This document shows, in pieces, positions 35,538-41,063 of a stretch of DNA of 41,063 nucleotides (within the stretch, counting starts at the first letter, position 1; each line of letters opens with the position of its first letter). The stretch is from an uncultured Pseudobutyrivibrio sp. (lineage in GTDB: Bacteria; Bacillota; Clostridia; Lachnospirales; Lachnospiraceae): assembly GCA_902775195.1 (NCBI GenBank), contig CACYLQ010000002.1, positions 1-41,063 on the forward strand, given 5' to 3'. Position numbers and translations under genes: made by a program. Below the pieces are notes generated by a model that had not been told where the DNA came from, ran no database searches, and was given only the letters and a program-made list of their open reading frames with translations.

Positions 35538-37661
35538 TTAATATTTCCAACCCAATTTTTCTCTCTTAGACTTCATATCTGCCACTATCTTCTTAGCAAG
35601 CTCCACTGGGTCTGTATTTACGTTCATTGTTGAGCCAAGCAAATCCTTTGTACCATACTTTAAGAACTCGATTACATTCTTTGAACCGTAGATTGGAGCC
35701 TCCACACAGTGGTATGAACTAATACCATTAAGTCTGAAGCCAAGTGCTGCATCAATCCCCTTCTCATTTCCCCACTCAGGTGATGAGAATGCAAATGGAA
35801 GCTCGTAAAGATTCTTTCCAAGCTCTCCTGCGATTCCCGCAAAGATTCCTGTAGAACGGGTGTTATCAATACACTCTCCTACATGCCATACTGGTGGAAG
35901 GTCTGGCTCTAAAAATTCCTTTAATGATTCTCCTGCCTTTTCCTTTCCAGAAACTGCGCAGTAGCCCAGCTTCATTAGTGGGAAGGATGCACAGCCGTTA
36001 GTAATAATAAGCACGTTATTCTTTAGGAGCTCATCTGCCACATCAATAATGCACTTCTCGTAAAGTACCTTTGGATTGTTGCAGCCAACCATATTTACAA
36101 CACCAAGAATCTGCCCTGACTTAATCGCCTCCGCCAGTGGCTTCATGCTGCCAAATCTCTTGTGAATATACTCTACCGAGAATCCTACCTCTGCCTCTAC
36201 CTCATAAGGTGGAATGTATACAGGGATGCCTTTTCTATCCTCAAAGCTTTCAATGGCACGTCTTACAATCTTTTCTGCAAGCTCCTTTGTCTGACCAATG
36301 TTGCTGTGGTGATGGTCATATTCATATCTTTCTGCACCTGGAAGACGAGCTGAATCACTTGTGGTAACCACAACAGTCTTAAAGCATTTTGCAACATCCA
36401 TAATAGATGGAAATACATCCTGCACATCTGCCACCCAAAGATCAAGTGCTCCTGTTCCAAGAACAAGCTCTGCTGATACTGCATTTGAAAGAGGAATAAC
36501 GCCACTGTCTCTGTACATAGCTGAAAGTCCCGAACAGCAAATACCGTAAAAACGAATTCCCTTTGCTCCCTTTTCCTTTGCAAGAGCAACTAAATCCTCT
36601 CTCTTACCAGCTGCCACAATCTGGCTAACAAGTGTTGGAAGATGTCCGTGTACAGCAATATTCACATAGCCCTTTTCAAGAGCTCCAATATTTACCTTTG
36701 ATGTAACTCTGTCACCAACACCAAATAATGAATCTGTTGCAAGGCTGGCACCTACTACACCTGAAAATGTAAAGGCAAGTCCGCAGCGTAAGAATTGCTG
36801 CATAACGCTCTTCCAATCTCCGTCAGTAGCACAGCCTGATTTATGATAAGCCTCGAATACCTCGTGGTATGCACTGATTGGCAGAATATCCAATTCCTCC
36901 CATACCTTCTGACGCTCTGGAAGTGCACAGGCTCTGATTGTTTTGTAATCATCAGGAACTGTTCTTGATAAATCCTCTAAAAGAACATCCGCCAAATCCT
37001 TTGCTACATTTTTAAGCTGCCTGTTCTTTTCTCTGATTCCAAAAGCCTTCGCAGTGCTTCTAATTTTCTGCTCACCAAGAAGCGGAATATCAAGCTCTCC
37101 TTCTGCAACTTTTTTAAGTGTAAGCATTACCTCCCTGGCATGCATGCCGTGCTGAGCCGCACCTGCTGCCGCTGAACGAAGAAGATTTCGTGCTACAATC
37201 AAATCTGCATCTGCGCCGCAAACTCCTTTTGGTGCCTTTGGTGTAATTCGACAAGGTCCCATATTACAAATCTTACAGCAGGTACCACAAAGGCCAAAAT
37301 TACACTGAGGCTTTTGGGCATCAAATCTGTCGAATGCCGTATCAATGCCAAGTTGCTCCATTCTAAGAAGCATATCTCTTACAGCAGGATCTGGAGTCTG
37401 GTCAATAACATCCTGCTTTGAAGGAAAGGTCTTTCTGTATTCCTGCACCGCATTCATGTAGTCTCTTGTGAAATCCTCTGGACTACTCTCCCCTCCATGG
37501 TCACTGGCTTTTAATGTGACAGTAGGAATTCCATGCTCATCGAATCCTATAAGATTTCTGTGAGAGTGGATATGCTCCAAGCCATGTTTGCCATGAGAAT
37601 GTGAATGACTGTGCTCATTGCTGTGACAGTGTTCTTCTGTAATATTGTGTGTATGACTCAT
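35538..37661 (-). CDS. cooS: Anaerobic Ni-Fe carbon monoxide dehydrogenase catalytic subunit, His-rich N-terminus
   Basis: Interconverts CO and CO2, passing electrons through Fe-S clusters. The 707-residue protein has the D- and B-cluster Cys (C120, C128, C129, C132, C137, C148 in numbering from the ATG), AVHGHLPTLVSQI with the C-cluster His, GICCSG, GCNN, NGCASFPLMK and VGECIDNTRS for the C-cluster. An extension of about 80 residues precedes the first cluster Cys; its first 34 residues hold 12 His and one Cys, unlike most CooS proteins. A nickel-storage or delivery role for this tail is inference. CooC, CooF and acetyl-CoA synthase genes are not in the window. It is the last gene of an apparent operon with a NitT/TauT-type importer, 31 nt after the ATPase stop. 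Confidence 0.95.
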   Translation of the reverse strand: MSHTHNITEEHCHSNEHSHSHSHGKHGLEHIHSHRNLIGFDEHGIPTVTLKASDHGGESSPEDFTRDYMNAVQEYRKTFPSKQDVIDQTPDPAVRDMLLRMEQLGIDTAFDRFDAQKPQCNFGLCGTCCKICNMGPCRITPKAPKGVCGADADLIVARNLLRSAAAGAAQHGMHAREVMLTLKKVAEGELDIPLLGEQKIRSTAKAFGIREKNRQLKNVAKDLADVLLEDLSRTVPDDYKTIRACALPERQKVWEELDILPISAYHEVFEAYHKSGCATDGDWKSVMQQFLRCGLAFTFSGVVGASLATDSLFGVGDRVTSKVNIGALEKGYVNIAVHGHLPTLVSQIVAAGKREDLVALAKEKGAKGIRFYGICCSGLSAMYRDSGVIPLSNAVSAELVLGTGALDLWVADVQDVFPSIMDVAKCFKTVVVTTSDSARLPGAERYEYDHHHSNIGQTKELAEKIVRRAIESFEDRKGIPVYIPPYEVEAEVGFSVEYIHKRFGSMKPLAEAIKSGQILGVVNMVGCNNPKVLYEKCIIDVADELLKNNVLIITNGCASFPLMKLGYCAVSGKEKAGESLKEFLEPDLPPVWHVGECIDNTRSTGIFAGIAGELGKNLYELPFAFSSPEWGNEKGIDAALGFRLNGISSYHCVEAPIYGSKNVIEFLKYGTKDLLGSTMNVNTDPVELAKKIVADMKSKREKLGWKY

Positions 37662-37692
37662 TTTTATTCTCCCTTTACATCTACAAATTATG

Positions 37693-38466
37693 CTATATCG
37701 TATATTCGATATTGTCTTCCTGCTTCATATTTAATAAATCAAAAATTTTATCTCTTACTAACAAAAAATCTCCGCTTGTTCTATCCCTGAAATGATGAAG
37801 GGGAACTGGAATAACCCCCTTTACTTTGCCAGGATTTGGTGTCATTACAACAATTCTATCAGCTAAGTAAACTGCTTCGTCAATATCGTGGGTAACGAAG
37901 ATGATAGTCTTCTTTTCATTTTTACAAATATCTAAAATATCATCCTGAAGCTTCATTCTAGTTATGGCATCAAGAGCACCAAAGGGCTCATCCATAAATA
38001 TAATATCTGGTTCCACCGCAAGAGCTCTTGCTATCGCCACTCTTTGCTTCATACCGCCAGAAAGCTGTCTTGGGAAGCTGTTTGCAAAATCCTCAAGCTT
38101 CACAAGCTTAAGGTACTCTAAAGCCTTCTCTCTTCTTGTTTTCTTATCAATCCCTTGAGCTTCAAGACCGAGTTCTACATTTTTCACAACTGTTCGCCAA
38201 GGTAAAAGTCCATAATTTTGAAAGATAGTTACATTCTTTGTGCTAGGTGATGTAACTTCTTTTCCACTGATTTGTACACTTCCATGGTTTACCAAATCAA
38301 ATCCTGCAATAGCATTCAACAAAGTGCTTTTTCCACATCCCGATGGACCAAGTAAACAGATGAACTCTCCCTTTTCTATATCAAGATTTACCTCCGACAG
38401 AGCTGTGAATTCAATGCCATTTTCTTCAAAGGTCTTTCCAGCATTTTCAATATGAATGTATGACAT
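37693..38466 (-). CDS. NitT/TauT-type ABC importer ATPase
   Basis: A 257-residue ATPase of the SsuB/TauB type: Walker A (GPSGCGKST), FQNYGLLPW Q-loop, LSGGMKQRVAIARA, Walker B (IIFMDEPFGALD) and VTHDIDEAVYLADR. Its start overlaps the permease stop by one base (TAATG). It energises the permease encoded just upstream; the substrate is unknown and the neighbour cooS suggests a link to CO dehydrogenase metabolism. Confidence 0.93.
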   Translation of the reverse strand: MSYIHIENAGKTFEENGIEFTALSEVNLDIEKGEFICLLGPSGCGKSTLLNAIAGFDLVNHGSVQISGKEVTSPSTKNVTIFQNYGLLPWRTVVKNVELGLEAQGIDKKTRREKALEYLKLVKLEDFANSFPRQLSGGMKQRVAIARALAVEPDIIFMDEPFGALDAITRMKLQDDILDICKNEKKTIIFVTHDIDEAVYLADRIVVMTPNPGKVKGVIPVPLHHFRDRTSGDFLLVRDKIFDLLNMKQEDNIEYTI

Positions 38467-39227
38467 TAGCTTTCACCTCCCCATGCTTTAAGAATTCTCT
38501 TTTCTGCAAGTCCAATTAAGAAATCAAGTAATAAACCTATCAAGCCAATCACCAATATTGTTGCAAGAAGAATATCTGCTCTGATGTTATTTCTGGCATC
38601 AATAATCTGATATCCAAGTCCCGACTGTGCACCTACCATTTCACCTGCTACAAGGAATATCCATGCACTTCCAAGTGCCAGATGTATCGCATTTGCAATC
38701 CCAGGAAACGCAGCTGGAAGTATCACCTTCCACATAAGTGCTGGCTGCTTGATACCAAAGTTATCAGATACCCTGAAATATATATCATCGATCTTTGATA
38801 CAGCAGCTACTGTAGATAACAGAACTGGAAAAAATGCAGCAATAAAAATAATTACAATTGCAGGCAAATCTCCTATTCCAAATAGAAGAACTACAAATGG
38901 CATCCAGGCCGTTGGTGAAATTGGTCTAAGGAGCTGCAAGGTTGGATTTACATAATTAAATACCCTTGGAAGGCTTCCTAAAATCAATCCTAAAAACACA
39001 GCGATAATTACAGACAGGCCATAACCAATAATAAATCTGTACATGCTGGCTTTGATTGATGCTATAAGCGTTCCATCAGCTATCATTTCCACCAGTGCTT
39101 GAAAAGCCATAAATGGTGATGGAAACAATGCCTCACTATAGTCACTTATCGTAAATGCGAATTGCCAAAGTGCAACTAATATTACTATTGAAACCACTAC
39201 ATATTTTATAGAGATTAATCTTTTCAT
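38466..39227 (-). CDS. NitT/TauT-type ABC importer permease
   Basis: A 253-residue permease with five to six membrane helices, opening with LISIKYVVVSIVILVALW, and LLRPISPTAWMPFVVLLFGIG, the typical family stretch. The ATPase-contact loop is SDNFGIKQPALMWKVILP, and GLGYQIIDARNNIRADI is near the C-terminus. Twelve nt after the binding-protein stop. Confidence 0.92.
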   Translation of the reverse strand: MKRLISIKYVVVSIVILVALWQFAFTISDYSEALFPSPFMAFQALVEMIADGTLIASIKASMYRFIIGYGLSVIIAVFLGLILGSLPRVFNYVNPTLQLLRPISPTAWMPFVVLLFGIGDLPAIVIIFIAAFFPVLLSTVAAVSKIDDIYFRVSDNFGIKQPALMWKVILPAAFPGIANAIHLALGSAWIFLVAGEMVGAQSGLGYQIIDARNNIRADILLATILVIGLIGLLLDFLIGLAEKRILKAWGGES

Positions 39228-39239
39228 TTCCTGCCCTCA

Positions 39240-40166
39240 TTAAAAGTCATTTTTCACAAAATCAGCGTATGCTGGTGGGTTATCTGATAAACCATAAGAT
39301 TTCACCTTTTCAGCAAGCTCGTTATACTGTTCCTCTGTGATTGTCAAATCATCATAAGAAATCCACTTAAGAGAAATATCAAGAACATCTTCCTTCTGGT
39401 TTAAATATTTCTGTGCAACTGACCTAGCCGTTTTTGCGTCAAGATTATTTCCTGCTATCTTATAGCCCTCTAAAAAAGCCTTTGCAGTATCTGGGTGATT
39501 ATCAATAAAATCATCTGTAAGAACCAAAGCGCAGCATACTGAATCCTCCCAAAGCTCCTCTGAGGTATAAAGAACCTTTCCTGCCCCAATTGATACTCCC
39601 ATTGCACCAAATGGCTCAGCCACACAGTAACCGTCAATTGTTCCAGCTGCAAGAGCTGAAGGCATCTCGGTAGGTGCAAGCTCTACCACGTTGATGTCAT
39701 CGATTGTAAGACCATTCTTTGCAAGGGCATCATTTACCAAAATGTTATGTGATGACTGACGATGTGGAATGGCAATTGTTCTTCCCTTTAAGTCAGCCCC
39801 ATCTTTAACCTCATTTGAAACGATGATTACATTTCCATCTTTATGTCCGAGAGCTACCGCTTTTATACCAACTCCCTCTGCCTTTGATTTCATAGCAAGC
39901 TCAATAAGCACTGACGCTCCATCTACCTGTCCTGAATTGAGCGCATCTAAAAGCTCAGGCCAGGAGCCATATTTTACAAGCTCGACCTTTACCTGATCAT
40001 TATCAGCAAGCTCCTCTGCTTCCTCCAATACAGCAAGGGAATGAGTAATTGGAAGATAAGCAATCTTCACAGTTTCCGCCGATTCACTTGCTTTTACGCT
40101 GCCACAGCCAAATAGTACAATTGATGAAATGATTAGTAATATTGGTAATAGTAAGTATTTCTTCAT
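39240..40166 (-). CDS. NitT/TauT-type substrate-binding lipoprotein
   Basis: A 308-residue binding protein. The lipobox LFGC puts the lipid Cys at residue 21, so it is anchored outside the membrane. Family features: VKIAYLPITHSLAVL, GSWPELLDALNSGQVDGA, KGRTIAIPHRQSSHNIL and GTIDGYCVAEPFGA. Relatives bind taurine, nitrate, sulfonates or thiamine precursors; the ligand pocket here is not assignable by eye. First gene of the four-gene operon leading to cooS. Confidence 0.92.
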   Translation of the reverse strand: MKKYLLLPILLIISSIVLFGCGSVKASESAETVKIAYLPITHSLAVLEEAEELADNDQVKVELVKYGSWPELLDALNSGQVDGASVLIELAMKSKAEGVGIKAVALGHKDGNVIIVSNEVKDGADLKGRTIAIPHRQSSHNILVNDALAKNGLTIDDINVVELAPTEMPSALAAGTIDGYCVAEPFGAMGVSIGAGKVLYTSEELWEDSVCCALVLTDDFIDNHPDTAKAFLEGYKIAGNNLDAKTARSVAQKYLNQKEDVLDISLKWISYDDLTITEEQYNELAEKVKSYGLSDNPPAYADFVKNDF

Positions 40167-40198
40167 ATTTCTTATCCTCCACTTTATCTCAATAAATT

Positions 40199-40251
40199 CC
40201 TATCGCCTACTAGGTTAATAGGATAATAGCAAAATAAAAGAACCAGGTCAA
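40199..40251 (-). promoter_or_regulatory. Promoter and nested palindromic operator of the importer/cooS operon
   Basis: TTGACC (40246-40251), 17-bp spacer, TATTAT (40223-40228). Directly downstream, over the start point, lies a nested palindrome at 40199-40222: CCTAT ... CCTAcTAGG ... ATAGG on plus. The -35 sits inside the downstream arm of the aspS terminator. The regulator is not identified; an Rrf2-type site is possible. Confidence 0.7.
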
Positions 40252-40264
40252 TAAACCTGGTTCC
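40230..40264 (-). terminator. Terminator of aspS
   Basis: GAACCAGGT and ACCTGGTTC pair (9 bp, 6-nt loop) on minus, followed by TTTTATTTT. It shares bases with the -35 of the next promoter. Confidence 0.85.
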
Positions 40265-40325
40265 CACAATTTATGATAGCTGGATATCAATTATTTTTAT
40301 ATCTGACTAAATAACCTAGAAGTCA

Positions 40326-41063
40326 TTATTTATCTTCTTCTGGCATTACGATAGCGATGTGTACTTCATCAAGCTGCTTCTGATCTACTGTAGCAGGAGC
40401 GTCCATCATAATATCCTGTGCGTTCTTATTCATAGGGAATGGAATAATCTCACGGATTGATTCCTCACCAGCAATAAGCATAACCATACGGTCTACACCT
40501 GGAGCGATACCGCCGTGTGGTGGTGCACCATAAGTAAATGCGTTGTACATAGCTGGGAACTTAGCCTTAACATCTTCCTCACCAAGACCTACAAGCTTGA
40601 ATGCTTCGATCATGATTTCAGGATCGTGGTTACGAATAGCACCAGATGAAAGCTCTACACCGTTACATACTAAGTCGTACTGGTAAGCAAGGATATCAAG
40701 TGGCTCCTTAGTCTGAAGTGCTTCCTTACCGCCCTGTGGCATTGAGAATGGGTTATGGCAGAACTCAAGCTCTCCTGACTCTTCACCGATTTCGTACATT
40801 GGGAAATCAACGATCCAGCAGAACTCGTATGTGTCCTTCTTCATGTGACCAACTGCTGCTGCACCAAGAAGCTTTCTGAATACACCAGCAGTCTTTTGAG
40901 CAACAAGAAGTGGACCTGCAGCAAGACCAACGAAATCGCCAGGCTTAAGACCAAGCTTATCTATAACAGCAGCTTTTCGCTCCTGAAGGAACTTAGCGAT
41001 ACCACCAACAAGCTCTCCGTTTTCGTCAAGCTTGAACCAGTATGTCTTCTGAGCTGTAGCAAC
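40326..41063 (-). CDS. aspS: Aspartyl-tRNA synthetase (C-terminal 246 codons, 5' end outside window)
   Basis: Charges tRNA-Asp. The visible part runs in one frame to the window edge and ends in the class II catalytic core: FCHNPFSMP, VCNGVELSSGAIRNHD, and motif 3, GIAPGVDRMVMLIAG, then IREIIPFPMNKNAQDIMMDAP. Bacterial-type enzyme with the GAD insertion domain partly visible at the 5' side (VIDKLGLKPGDFVGL). About 350 N-terminal residues lie beyond the window. Ends at a terminator. Confidence 0.96.
   Translation of the reverse strand, partial: VATAQKTYWFKLDENGELVGGIAKFLQERKAAVIDKLGLKPGDFVGLAAGPLLVAQKTAGVFRKLLGAAAVGHMKKDTYEFCWIVDFPMYEIGEESGELEFCHNPFSMPQGGKEALQTKEPLDILAYQYDLVCNGVELSSGAIRNHDPEIMIEAFKLVGLGEEDVKAKFPAMYNAFTYGAPPHGGIAPGVDRMVMLIAGEESIREIIPFPMNKNAQDIMMDAPATVDQKQLDEVHIAIVMPEEDK

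Noticed and set aside
37662..40166. Nickel importer (NikABCDE-type) beside cooS
   Set aside because: The three proteins are NitT/TauT-type with one permease and one ATPase; Nik systems have two of each and a different binding-protein fold.

Overview
The window looks like chromosome of a low-GC, anaerobic, plant-fibre-degrading Gram-positive bacterium of the Lachnospiraceae (Butyrivibrio/Pseudobutyrivibrio-like). This is inferred from protein style (modular secreted arabinanase, Ni-CO dehydrogenase, Lachnospiraceae-type aminopeptidase and endonuclease III) and AGGAGG ribosome sites, not from a search. Nearly all genes lie on the minus strand, so the text follows that direction of transcription; nth, a P1-family peptidase and tRNA-Glu are on plus.

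Region 1 (1-11.7 kb). Nucleotide genes and a cell-surface giant: pyrE, a small membrane protein and an M29 aminopeptidase form a tight operon, followed by a structured RNA (6S-like candidate) and purE, cut by the window edge. Upstream lie a YibE/F membrane protein and a 2149-residue exported protein with a PHP-type metallohydrolase core, preceded by a terminator-like leader hairpin.

Region 2 (11.8-22 kb). nth converges with a 1243-residue, membrane-anchored GH43 arabinanase. Next come a MacAB-like export operon (adaptor, ATPase, FtsX-type permease) and a YtrA-type GntR/ABC operon with a perfect palindromic operator over its promoter.

Region 3 (22-24.8 kb). P1-family peptidase, an orphan PD-(D/E)XK-like protein preceded by five 52-bp tandem repeats that are each palindromic, an inverted 25-bp copy of the tRNA-Leu 3' end, and tRNA-Leu(UAG) with a hairpin-rich leader. 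This is the most accessory-looking stretch.

Region 4 (24.8-31.3 kb). Complete F1Fo-ATP synthase operon in the order a-c-b-[delta-alpha]-gamma-beta-epsilon. The delta and alpha subunits are one continuous 671-codon gene, which conflicts with the 1:3 delta:alpha stoichiometry of known enzymes; this is the strongest novelty in the window. The c subunit lacks the classical sodium ligands, and atpB starts at a GTG overlapped by an ATG-TGA start-stop pair.

Region 5 (31.3-41 kb). A dCache-type chemoreceptor, guanine deaminase with a stand-alone FakA-type domain, tRNA-Glu(CUC), an apparent operon joining a NitT/TauT-type ABC importer to a Ni-CO dehydrogenase with a His-rich N-terminal extension, and the 3' part of aspS. 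The importer/CODH operon has a good promoter with a nested palindrome just downstream of its -10.
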